NCBI GenBank assembly: GCA_017417085.1
Contig: JAFPZV010000204.1
Coordinates: 1 to 7,628, forward strand
Length of the DNA: 7,628 nt
From: Deltaproteobacteria bacterium
GTDB lineage: Bacteria; Desulfobacterota; Desulfuromonadia; Desulfuromonadales; JAAYDE01
Reading direction: 5' to 3'
The notes under the pieces were generated by a model. The model had not been told where the DNA came from, searched no databases, and saw only the letters and a list, made by a program, of their open reading frames with translations. The stretch's first letter is position 1. Each line of letters opens with the position of its first letter. The position numbers were made by a program, and so were the translations under genes. Shown here piece by piece: positions 1 to 6,304 of the stretch.

Positions 1-54
1 AATCGGTTTGCTTCACAACTCCATCTTTTTGGCCTTTTTCCGTTTTGTAACTCG
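1..54. other. Sequence downstream of the last gene; no feature seen
   Basis: After the TAG of the Tat aldo/keto reductase there are 54 bases to the window edge. They hold pyrimidine-rich runs on the plus strand but no stem followed by a T tract on the minus strand. I see neither a terminator nor a gene start here. Confidence 0.5.
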
Positions 55-1491
55 CTAAACCTTTTCCGTTTCCAGCGTCTTCTGCCGCTTGAGCGACTCC
101 ACAAAGCGGTCGATTTTCACCATTTCTTTCGGGATATCGATGCGTTGCGGACAGTGGGGTACGCAGCGGCCGCAGCCGGTGCAGTGATCGGCCTGGCGCA
201 GTTTGGGCACGCTGCGGTCGTAGCCCACGAGGAAGGCTCTTCGCGCGGCGCTGTAGTGGGCGTCATGCGTGTCGGCCACGTAGTTTTCCTCGCTGACGCA
301 GCGGTTGTAGTGCTCGAAGATGGAGGGGATATCCAGTCCGTAGGGGCAGGGCATGCAGTATTGGCAGGTGTTGCAGGGCAGGGTTTTGAAGCCCACCATG
401 AGCTCCGCCACTTTCTCCAGCATCTCCAGTTCGGAGTCGTTGAGGGGTTTGAGCGGCGAATAGGTCGCGATGTTTTCCCTCAGATGTTCCCGGAAGGTCA
501 TGCCGGAAAGCACGGTCAACACGCCCTTGTGGTGGCCGGCATAGCGCAGGGCCCACTGCGCCGGAGTGGATCCGGGATCGGCCGCCTTGAGCATAGCGAT
601 GGCCTTGCGGTTACCGTTCATGCTGGCCAGCCGGCCTCCCAGAACCGGTTCCATGATGATGGCGGGAATATTCCTTTTCTGGAGTTCTCCATAGAGGTAC
701 TCGGCGTTGGTGTTGCGGGAGCTCACTTCCTTGGCGTGTTTCCAGTCGATGTAGTTGAGCTGGATCTGCACGAAATCCCAGTCCACGCCCATGGCAAGCG
801 CGTGGTCGAAGATCCGGATGTCGCCGTGGTAGGAAAAACCCAGGTTCCGGATGCGCCCCTTTTCGCGCTGCTCCAGCAGGAAATCCAGCATGCCGTTGTC
901 GATGTAGCGGCTGTTGAAGGCTTTCATGGCGTCGTCGCCCATGCCGATGCCGTGCAGCAGCATGTAGTCAATCATCTCGACCTGCAATTCCTTGAAGGAA
1001 TTCTCGTACATGGCGATGGAGGCCTCGCGGCTCCAGTCGCTTTCGGTGAAGTTGGAGAGCTTGGTGGCGATGAGGTACTTGTCACGGGGGAAGGGCTTGA
1101 GCGCGATGCCCAGCACCCGTTCCGACTGCCCCTGGGCGTAGCGCGGCGAGGTATCGAAGTAGTTGATGCCGGAATCCAACGCCTCGGCCACCAGCGAGTT
1201 GACCAGCTCCTGATCGATGGCCGCGGTCGAACCGCGCTGGAGAGCCCGTTTGTCCACCGTGGGCAGGCGCATCATGCCGAAGCCCAAAAGAGAGACCTTT
1301 TCGCCCTTTTTGCTCTCGCGGTATGTCATGGTCCCCGGAACAGATGGACGGGCGGTGCCGGGACCATCTTTGCCCGCGTCGCATCCGGCGATGGACAGGG
1401 TGGCTAAGGCCGCCGCTCCCGCACCGGCCATTTTGATAAATTCCCTGCGGTTCCACTTGTGCTGTCCAGATTGATTTTGCTGCTTGTCCAT
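55..1491 (-). CDS. Tat-exported lipoprotein aldo/keto reductase with C-terminal double [4Fe-4S] domain (COG1453-like)
   Basis: Predicted 478-aa oxidoreductase on the outer face of the inner membrane. Residues 14-37 form a Tat signal (NRREFIK, R15/R16, then a hydrophobic stretch) ending in the lipobox IAGC, so C37 is the likely lipidated residue. Asp at +2 would favour inner-membrane retention under the E. coli rule. Residues about 55-350 are an aldo/keto reductase barrel with the usual tetrad visible: D113 and Y118 (YFDTSPRYAQ), K144 (IATK) and H180 (MLLH). The loop SGMTFREHLREN near 329-340 sits where the family binds NAD(P)H. The C-terminus holds two ferredoxin-type clusters: C373, C376, C379, C382 followed by PYG, and C437, C440, C443, C447 followed by P. 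This arrangement is that of the COG1453 aldo/keto reductases, which are usually shorter and lack an export signal. I chose the start at 1491 because GGGAG lies 9 nt upstream. An in-frame ATG at 1536 would overlap the preceding gene. It is the last gene of the run, 22 bp after the polyferredoxin gene, and stops with TAG. The substrate is unknown. Confidence 0.93.
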   Translation of the reverse strand: MDKQQNQSGQHKWNRREFIKMAGAGAAALATLSIAGCDAGKDGPGTARPSVPGTMTYRESKKGEKVSLLGFGMMRLPTVDKRALQRGSTAAIDQELVNSLVAEALDSGINYFDTSPRYAQGQSERVLGIALKPFPRDKYLIATKLSNFTESDWSREASIAMYENSFKELQVEMIDYMLLHGIGMGDDAMKAFNSRYIDNGMLDFLLEQREKGRIRNLGFSYHGDIRIFDHALAMGVDWDFVQIQLNYIDWKHAKEVSSRNTNAEYLYGELQKRNIPAIIMEPVLGGRLASMNGNRKAIAMLKAADPGSTPAQWALRYAGHHKGVLTVLSGMTFREHLRENIATYSPLKPLNDSELEMLEKVAELMVGFKTLPCNTCQYCMPCPYGLDIPSIFEHYNRCVSEENYVADTHDAHYSAARRAFLVGYDRSVPKLRQADHCTGCGRCVPHCPQRIDIPKEMVKIDRFVESLKRQKTLETEKV

Positions 1492-1500
1492 ATTTTTCGT

Positions 1501-1505
1501 CTCCC
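1501..1505 (-). promoter_or_regulatory. Ribosome binding site deciding the start of the Tat aldo/keto reductase
   Basis: GGGAG on the minus strand, 9 nt before the ATG at 1491. It supports 1491 over the in-frame ATG at 1536, which lies inside the 3' end of the upstream gene. Confidence 0.75.
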
Positions 1506-1513
1506 GATGCTTT

Positions 1514-3028
1514 TCAGTTGATTCGATGCACTTCATAGCCGGTTACGTGGATGGCGCTGACCGGCCGTGCGGGACAGACATATTCGCAGGCGCCGCAGCC
1601 GATGCAGCGCTCTGTGTCCACCGCAGGTACCTGCACTTTTTTACCGTTCGGAGCCGTGAAGCTGATGAGACTGATGCTGCCGTTGGGACAGTGGCGTTCG
1701 CAGTTGCCGCATGCGTCGTCGCCGTTTGCGGGCAGGCAGAGTGTTTTGTCCCAGACCGCGTATCCGAGGTGGATGGCGCTCTTTTCGCTGTCTCCGATGC
1801 GCTGGATGGATCCGGTTGGGCAGACATCGGAGCAGCGTCGGCATTCCGGGCGGCAAAAGCCCTTGTCAAAACCCATCTCCGGCTGCATGAGCCCCAGCGC
1901 GGCTGCGGATGGCCTCAGCACGCCGTTGGGGCAGGCGGCGACGCAGAGCTGGCAGGCGGTGCAGCGGGTGGTGAAATTCTTCTGACCGAGCGCGCCCGGC
2001 GGCCGTAGCGGCAGTGTCCGTTTGGGCTGCCTGCGGGGTTTGAGCTCGGCCAGGCCGCCGTCCGTGCGGTTGTCTTCGGCGCGGGCGCCCGCCGGGAGAA
2101 CCGCGGAGAGGACGGCGGGCAGGGCCAGCAGGAAGCCGCGCCGTGCCGTCGAAAGCGCTTCGGCGGATGAGGACTCCTCGATTTCGGCTGGTGCTTTCGT
2201 CGTACTCTTCCGTTTTTCATGGGTCAGGCGAATGGCTTCTTTCGGACAGTTGCCGATGCAGTTCATGCAGGCCACGCAGCGGCTGCTGTCCACGGTTTGT
2301 GTCCGGGTATCAATGCAGCCCGCCTTGCAGCGCTCTTCGCAGAGGCGGCACCTGACGCACTTCTCGCGATCCAGTACCGGACGAAACCAGGCGAAACGCG
2401 ACAGAAAGCCCAGCACCGTTCCCACCGGGCAGAGCGTGTTGCACCAGATGCGGCCGTAACGGAAGGCAAGGAAGGCGATCAAGGCGAAAAAGGCCAGGAC
2501 GATCCCGAAGGTGGGCAGGCTGCGGATATATATGTCGCTTGCGGAAAAGGCATAGGAACCGGCGCGTTCGGCAAGAAGAGCCAGCAGGTTGTTCCCCGCG
2601 CGGTATATGGGCGAAAGCAGGTTCTGAGCGATGCGGCCATAGGCGCTGTAGGGCGCAAGCAAAAGCGACAGCGAATGCACGCCCAGGACGCTCAGCACGA
2701 TAAAGGCGGCCAGTGCGCCATAACGCAGCCGGTTTCTGGCCTTGCTGAAGTGATAGCGGTTCTTCTTCCGGCGCGTACTTAACCAGGCGCAGATGTCCTG
2801 AAAGACTCCCAGCGGGCAGATGGTTGAGCAGTAGATGCGTCCGAAGAGGAGCGTCAGCAGGACAAGCAGTGCCACGGTGCCGATGCTCAATGCCAGAACC
2901 GCGGGCAGAAACTGGATACGCGCCATCCAGCCCAGCAGGTGTTGAGCCGTTTCGGTCACGTCGAGAAAAAGCCACGTGATGCCGGTGAAAAACAGCGCCG
3001 CCAGGGCAATCCGTATCGTTTTCAGCAT
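1514..3028 (-). CDS. NapH-NapG-like fused membrane polyferredoxin with internal Tat signal, six [4Fe-4S] clusters
   Basis: Predicted 504-aa electron-transfer membrane protein. Residues 1-264 resemble NapH: four hydrophobic segments (about 5-22, 41-62, 103-124, 172-189), two CxxxCP motifs at membrane exits (C67/C71 and C196/C200), then two clusters (C224, C227, C230, C234; C251, C254, C257, C261). After a charged linker, residues 294-317 form a second export signal: TARRGFLL with R296/R297, a hydrophobic stretch, and ARA as a possible cleavage site. Residues 318-504 resemble NapG: the LRPPGA motif at 341-346, then four clusters beginning at C356, C392, C431 and C475, all with four Cys. The length is close to NapH plus NapG. 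The basic loop at 85-102 predicts N-in and a cytoplasmic first Fe-S domain, with the second domain outside. In nitrate-reducing bacteria NapH and NapG are separate proteins that pass electrons from quinol to periplasmic NapA; no nap catalytic gene is seen here. AAAGGAGA lies 9-10 nt before the ATG. It ends in TGA, 22 bp before the Tat aldo/keto reductase, a likely partner. Confidence 0.92.
   Translation of the reverse strand: MLKTIRIALAALFFTGITWLFLDVTETAQHLLGWMARIQFLPAVLALSIGTVALLVLLTLLFGRIYCSTICPLGVFQDICAWLSTRRKKNRYHFSKARNRLRYGALAAFIVLSVLGVHSLSLLLAPYSAYGRIAQNLLSPIYRAGNNLLALLAERAGSYAFSASDIYIRSLPTFGIVLAFFALIAFLAFRYGRIWCNTLCPVGTVLGFLSRFAWFRPVLDREKCVRCRLCEERCKAGCIDTRTQTVDSSRCVACMNCIGNCPKEAIRLTHEKRKSTTKAPAEIEESSSAEALSTARRGFLLALPAVLSAVLPAGARAEDNRTDGGLAELKPRRQPKRTLPLRPPGALGQKNFTTRCTACQLCVAACPNGVLRPSAAALGLMQPEMGFDKGFCRPECRRCSDVCPTGSIQRIGDSEKSAIHLGYAVWDKTLCLPANGDDACGNCERHCPNGSISLISFTAPNGKKVQVPAVDTERCIGCGACEYVCPARPVSAIHVTGYEVHRIN
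2078..2155 (-). other. Internal twin-arginine signal within the NapH-NapG-like fusion
   Basis: Codons 292-317 of the polyferredoxin gene encode a Ser/Thr-Ala-Arg-Arg-Gly-Phe-Leu-Leu motif, a hydrophobic stretch of about 14 residues, and Ala-Arg-Ala followed by acidic residues. It sits exactly between the NapH-like and NapG-like halves, at the place where free-standing NapG carries its own Tat signal. Whether it is cleaved or stays as a fifth membrane segment cannot be told from the sequence. Confidence 0.75.
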
Positions 3029-3138
3029 GAGATTGTGTCTCCTTTGCCGGATGGGGTGGGGGAAAATAACCTACGAGGATTGCAAGGAGGTTCTTGCGAA
3101 AAAAGGCGCAGAACAAAGAGCTTGTGTCATGAGCCTTT

Positions 3139-3741
3139 TTACTTTCCCAGCCCTTGCAACCAGACAGTGACTGCCTTGTCTGCCGCCTCGCGGTCTTTCT
3201 GCGCGACGCGGCCCGTCACGGCCAGACCATCCAGAACCTTCGCGCCCGGCGCGGCGGCGGAGAGCTTCGCGCCGAAACCGGAAAGCCCGCTGCCCTCGTG
3301 TGTGCAGAAGGGAATCAGCGTCTTGCCTGAAAGGTCGTTCTTTTCCAAAAAGGTGTACATGATCATGGGCCAGTCGCCCCACCAGACCGGCGCGCCAATG
3401 AACACCCGGTCGTATTGGGCCAGGTTGTCCACGTCTCCTGCGTACTCGGGCCGGGCGTGGTCGTTTCGCTCCTTTTTAGCCACGTCCGTGCATGCTTTGT
3501 ATTTGGTGGGATAGGGCCGTAATGGTTTGAGTTCGAAGCTGTCGGCCCCGGTTTTCGCGGCGATCATCCCGGCGATGATGGCGGTATTGCCCTTTTCAAT
3601 GAAACCCACGTTGTAGTTTTCGCCCGTGTGGGAGAAGAAGACCACCAGGGTTTTGCCCGCCTCGGCAGTGAAGGCCGGGGGAACGGCCAGGGTGAACAGG
3701 GCGCCGCAGAGGAGAAGAACGAGTCGAATGCCGTGTTTCAT
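3139..3741 (-). CDS. Secreted flavodoxin-like protein with Sec signal peptide
   Basis: Predicted 200-aa flavodoxin-fold electron carrier or reductase that acts outside the cytoplasm. Residues 1-28 look like a Sec signal peptide: a basic start (MKHGIR), a hydrophobic core at 7-22, and a possible cleavage after A26-E27-A28. There is no twin arginine and no convincing lipobox. The mature part starts with a flavodoxin strand and phosphate-binding region (VVFFSHTGENYNVG, then KGNT at 50-53). It continues with APVWWGDWP (117-125) and PFCTHEGSGLSGFG (144-157), motifs of the Flavodoxin_4-type family. The same motifs occur in the cytosolic flavodoxin at 4722-5258, so the two are paralogues. The start at 3741 has AAGGA 7 nt upstream; an in-frame ATG at 3759 lacks a good site and would add six residues ahead of the signal peptide. 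It lies 36 bp after the dehydrogenase gene and 110 bp before the polyferredoxin gene, which suggests a role as soluble partner of the membrane protein (inference). Stop is TAA. Confidence 0.88.
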   Translation of the reverse strand: MKHGIRLVLLLCGALFTLAVPPAFTAEAGKTLVVFFSHTGENYNVGFIEKGNTAIIAGMIAAKTGADSFELKPLRPYPTKYKACTDVAKKERNDHARPEYAGDVDNLAQYDRVFIGAPVWWGDWPMIMYTFLEKNDLSGKTLIPFCTHEGSGLSGFGAKLSAAAPGAKVLDGLAVTGRVAQKDREAADKAVTVWLQGLGK

Positions 3742-3748
3742 GGAGTTG

Positions 3749-3753
3749 TCCTT
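3749..3753 (-). promoter_or_regulatory. Ribosome binding site for the secreted flavodoxin
   Basis: AAGGA on the minus strand, 7 nt before the ATG at 3741. It decides for this start over the ATG at 3759, upstream of which no purine-rich site is seen. Confidence 0.6.
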
Positions 3754-3777
3754 TTGCATTTGTGTGATGGGGAAGGG

Positions 3778-4605
3778 TTATTCCGGCCGCAGCGGTCCGT
3801 AGAAGAAGGAGGCGGTGGCGCCGCCGTCGATCAGGAAATCCGAACCGGTGATGAAGGCACCCCGGCTGTCCAGCATCAGTTCCGCCAGATTGGCGATTTC
3901 ATCCGCCGTAGCCGGACGGCCCGCCGGGCATTTGGCGAACATGTTCTTGTAGAAGTCACCGCGCGGCCCGTTGAATTCGTCAATTGCCAGCGGCGTCACC
4001 ACAATGCCCGGAGAAATGGCGTTGATCCGCGCTCCACGTTTTCCCCACTTCACTGCCTCGGCCATGACCCGTTTTCCGTTGCAGCGTTTGGCCAGCTGGT
4101 AGGCGTGCAGGGTGTCCCGGATGTTTTCCGGCTGCAGGACGGGCAGTTTCAGCAGTTCCTCCGTGGGCGTTGTGGCCAGCTGTTCGTCAATCTCCGCGCC
4201 CAGGGCGGGCATCCGGTACCCGGACTGGCTGGACACGGTGATGCCAGCGCCGCCCGGTTTGATGATCTTGCCCACTTCCTCCAGCAAAACCGCCGTGCCG
4301 TACAGATCCACCTTGAGGATGACCTCAATGGGGGCCTGGCTGGGCGAAACGCCGGCGGCGTTGACCAGCATCGCAATATCTCCGTGCTTTTGCGCCTCGG
4401 CGATGAGCTGCAGGATGGAGTCCCGTGAGGCCAGATCCATTTCCATGGGCAGGGCGTCGAATCCTGCCTCGTTCAGTATCTTGCAAACCGCTCCGGCGTT
4501 GCCCGGATTCTTGTCGCCGACCACGATCTTCTTACCATAGCCCATTCTGCGGGCGATGGCCATGCCGATCTGCCCCGCGCCGGTGAGAATCAAAACGTCT
4601 TTCAT
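3778..4605 (-). CDS. Short-chain dehydrogenase/reductase (SDR) family oxidoreductase
   Basis: Predicted 275-aa cytosolic NAD(P)(H)-dependent oxidoreductase of the classical SDR fold. The cofactor glycine motif is TGAGQIG (residues 8-14). D31 at the end of the second strand would favour NAD(H) over NADP(H). Also visible are NAAG (82-85), the serine region VSSQSGY (124-130), the catalytic pair Y169 and K173 (YQLAK), and SPG at 198-200 followed by VVTP. A longer than usual insert lies between the serine region and the tyrosine (about 131-165, with LPVLQPENI). This insert and the C-terminus (ITGSDFLIDGGAT) match a widespread SDR subfamily whose substrate I do not know. The C-terminal aromatic tail (SFFYGPL) may cover the active site. 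The start has AGGAG 10 nt upstream. It sits between the two flavodoxin genes. Possible substrates include alcohols, ketones or steroids, but none is supported by the sequence. Confidence 0.93.
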   Translation of the reverse strand: MKDVLILTGAGQIGMAIARRMGYGKKIVVGDKNPGNAGAVCKILNEAGFDALPMEMDLASRDSILQLIAEAQKHGDIAMLVNAAGVSPSQAPIEVILKVDLYGTAVLLEEVGKIIKPGGAGITVSSQSGYRMPALGAEIDEQLATTPTEELLKLPVLQPENIRDTLHAYQLAKRCNGKRVMAEAVKWGKRGARINAISPGIVVTPLAIDEFNGPRGDFYKNMFAKCPAGRPATADEIANLAELMLDSRGAFITGSDFLIDGGATASFFYGPLRPE

Positions 4606-4721
4606 GCCAAGATGTCTCCTTTATTCAATGGTTGAATGCCGGAATCGTTCCGTCGGATTCCGTGTGACGATTCCTGTGGATAGCCGCCACTTGAAGATTT
4701 CCGGAATTGTTTTTCCGTCTC
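4606..4721. other. Intergenic gap with several short dyads
   Basis: The gap between the cytosolic flavodoxin and the dehydrogenase is unusually long for this run. It contains ATTCAA-tgg-TTGAAT (4623-4637), CGGAA-tcg-TTCCG (4640-4652), an 8-bp inverted pair GGAATCGT (4641-4648) and ACGATTCC (4667-4674), and CGGAA/TTCCG at 4702-4717. No T tract follows any of them in the direction of transcription, so none looks like a standard terminator. No clear promoter is seen. They may be RNA-processing or stability hairpins, or chance. Confidence 0.4.
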
Positions 4722-5258
4722 TTATGCCGGAAGTGCAAAGCCAAGTTTCTTTAGCCAGGCCCGCAACCCGGCATCCGCCTCCGCCGCGGCGTGACCGGGG
4801 ATGGCCAGACCGGGCAGGAGTTCCGCGCCGGGGCAGAGCAGGGCCAGATCCTTTTCGCTGCGGCCCAGTCCGCTGCCCTCGTGAGTGCAGAACGGCGCAA
4901 TGCGTTTGCCCGAAAAATCGTATTGTTCCAGAAAGCTTTGCACCGCCATGGGCATGGTGCCCCACCAGTTCGGATAGCCCAAAAGCACGGTGCGGAAGGC
5001 GGCCATATCCGCCACCTTGTCCAGAACCGGCGGCCGGGCCTTGCTTTGCAGCTCCTGTTTGGCCTGCTCGGTGCAGGCGGTATAGTCCAAAGGATAGTCA
5101 TGGGTCCGGATCCGGAAAAGCTCACCGCCGGTGAGTCCCCGGAGCTTTTCTGCCACGACTTCGGTGTTGCCGACCGGCAGGTCCACAATGCCGCCCCGCA
5201 CGTAGTTGAGCCCCTTGCGGGAAAAGAAGGCGATGAGAACCTCATTCTGTTCGTTCAT
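4722..5258 (-). CDS. Cytosolic flavodoxin-like protein
   Basis: Predicted 178-aa flavodoxin-fold protein, probably FMN-binding and cytosolic: it has no signal peptide and enters the first strand at once (VLIAFFSRKG). The phosphate-loop region runs from SRKGLNYVRGG to VGNT (29-32). It then has YPNWWGTMP (95-103) and PFCTHEGSGLG (112-122), as in Flavodoxin_4-type proteins. These motifs, the YP..Y.ACT segment and the overall order match the secreted flavodoxin at 3139-3741, which marks a duplication in which one copy gained or lost a signal peptide. Proteins of this group are annotated as flavodoxins but their partners are mostly untested. The start is supported by AAGGAG 10 nt upstream, inside a near-perfect palindrome. 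The preceding aldo/keto reductase in the run is broken; that gene ends 18 bp upstream. Stop is TAA. Confidence 0.9.
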   Translation of the reverse strand: MNEQNEVLIAFFSRKGLNYVRGGIVDLPVGNTEVVAEKLRGLTGGELFRIRTHDYPLDYTACTEQAKQELQSKARPPVLDKVADMAAFRTVLLGYPNWWGTMPMAVQSFLEQYDFSGKRIAPFCTHEGSGLGRSEKDLALLCPGAELLPGLAIPGHAAAEADAGLRAWLKKLGFALPA

Positions 5259-5275
5259 AAAGAGATATCTCCTTT
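5259..5275 (-). promoter_or_regulatory. Ribosome binding site inside a near-perfect palindrome
   Basis: The minus strand reads AAAGGAGATATCTCTTT directly before the flavodoxin ATG. Apart from one extra G this is self-complementary (AAAG-AGATATCT-CTTT), so the AAGGAG site could pair with the bases next to the start codon in a short 6-bp hairpin with an ATAT loop. The site is clear; a regulatory effect is only possible. Confidence 0.5.
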
Positions 5276-5276
5276 C

Positions 5277-6284
5277 TCAAAACACCAGAAAGCCGTGGTC
5301 GTCGGCTACGGAGTGGGGCACGTAGGGCGCTTCCAAAGCCCGAATCTCGTCTTCGTCCAGTTTGATGTCCAGGGCCGCGACGGCTTCCTCCACGTGCTTC
5401 GGCTCGGTCGTGCCCACAACCGGGGCGGTGATACAGGGCTTGGACAGCATCCAGGCCAGAGCCTCCTGTGCCATGGACACCCCACGCTGCGCTGCCAGCC
5501 TTTGCAGGTTTTCTATGATGGGCAGGTCGAGTTTTTCGTTGCGGCCCCAGACGGCGGGGGAAATTTCGTCCACGGAGTTGCGAGCCGTCTTCGTGCCCCA
5601 GGGATGCGTCAGGCGGCCTCCTGCAAGCGGGCTCCAGGGGACGAGCGCCACGCCCTGGTCACGGCAGCAGGGAATCATTTCCCGCTCCTCCTCACGGTAC
5701 ATCAGGTTGTAGTGATTCTGCATGGAGACGAATTTCGTCCAGCCGTGGAGCTCGGCGACGTGCTGCAACTTCATGAATTGCCAGGCGTACATGGTGCTGG
5801 CCCCGATGTAGCGGGCCTTGCCGCTCTTCACCACGTCATGCAGGGCCTCCATGGTTTCCTCGAAGGGGACGGCGAGGTCGGGGCGGTGAATCTGGTAGAG
5901 GTCCACGTAATCAAGGCCCAGGCGCTTCAGGCTGTGGTCGATTTCGGCCATGATGTTTTTGCGCGAGAGTCCGCCGCCGTTGGGCCTGCCGATGCGCATG
6001 TCGAAGCGCACCTTGGTGGCTACCACGATTTCGTCGCGGTTCAGCCCGAATTCGCGGATGAGGCGGCCGGTGATTTCCTCGCTGGTTCCGTACTGATAGA
6101 CATTGGCTGTGTCGAACTAGTTGATGCCCAGCTCGATCGCCTTTTTGAAGATGGGTTTGGCGTCCTCAAAGTCCCGGGCCCAGGGGAACTGGCCATGATC
6201 GGGCCCAGGTTTGCCGAAGCTCATCATGCCGAGGCAGATGCGGGAAACATCCAGACCGGTTTTGCCCAGTTTGACGTATTGCAT
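5277..6284 (-). pseudogene. Aldo/keto reductase interrupted by an in-frame TAG at codon 56
   Basis: The reading frame encodes a full-length 335-position aldo/keto reductase of the YajO/AKR11-like type, in which codon 56 (6117-6119) is TAG. The N-terminal piece starts MQYVKLGKTGLDVSRICLG with GGGAG 7 nt upstream and ends GIN. Translation in the same frame resumes at once as FDTANVYQYGTSEE. Expected catalytic residues are all present in the downstream part: D58, Y63, K91 (VATK) and H133 (YQIHRPD), as is the C-terminal cofactor loop (VVGTTEPKHVEEA). The family normally has Tyr, Phe or Trp at this position (GINxFDTA), so one base change from TGG, TAC or TAT explains the stop. There is no frameshift and the rest is well preserved, so the lesion is recent, a sequencing error, or suppressed. 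Restart at the GTG at 6026 (codon 87) would lose D58 and Y63 and should be inactive. It lies 20 bp after the Isf-like gene and 18 bp before the flavodoxin gene. Function if intact: NADPH-dependent reduction of an unknown carbonyl. Confidence 0.88.
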
Positions 6285-6291
6285 GTGTATT

Positions 6292-6296
6292 CTCCC
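6292..6296 (-). promoter_or_regulatory. Ribosome binding site of the interrupted aldo/keto reductase
   Basis: GGGAG on the minus strand, 7 nt before the ATG at 6284. It fixes the true start upstream of the TAG, so the N-terminal segment belongs to this gene and is not an accidental match. Confidence 0.65.
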
Positions 6297-6304
6297 TGTG
6301 TTGA

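Noticed and set aside
33..73. Two similar short segments (CCTTTTTCCGTTTT at 33-46 and CCTTTTCCGTTTC at 60-72) around the stop of the Tat aldo/keto reductase
   Set aside because: They are short, pyrimidine-rich and imperfect, so chance or simple slippage explains them; no third copy is seen in the window.
145..1407. Long plus-strand open frame (420 codons) opposite the Tat aldo/keto reductase
   Set aside because: Its product is low-complexity and shows no family motif, while the minus strand carries complete catalytic and cluster motifs. It is a product of high-GC codon bias.
3082..3097. GCAAG-gaggtt-CTTGC hairpin between the secreted flavodoxin and the polyferredoxin, as a terminator
   Set aside because: The stem is only 5 bp, and on the minus strand the T run lies before the hairpin, not after it.
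5277..6026. Shorter aldo/keto reductase starting at GTG 6026 as an intact gene
   Set aside because: It would lack the first strands of the barrel and the catalytic Asp and Tyr, all of which are encoded in frame just upstream, so it is the rear part of a broken gene.
55..6284. General reassignment of TAG as a sense codon
   Set aside because: Only one internal TAG is present, in one gene, and TAG is the natural end of the Tat aldo/keto reductase. Reading through it would only add a short basic tail up to a TGA near position 13.
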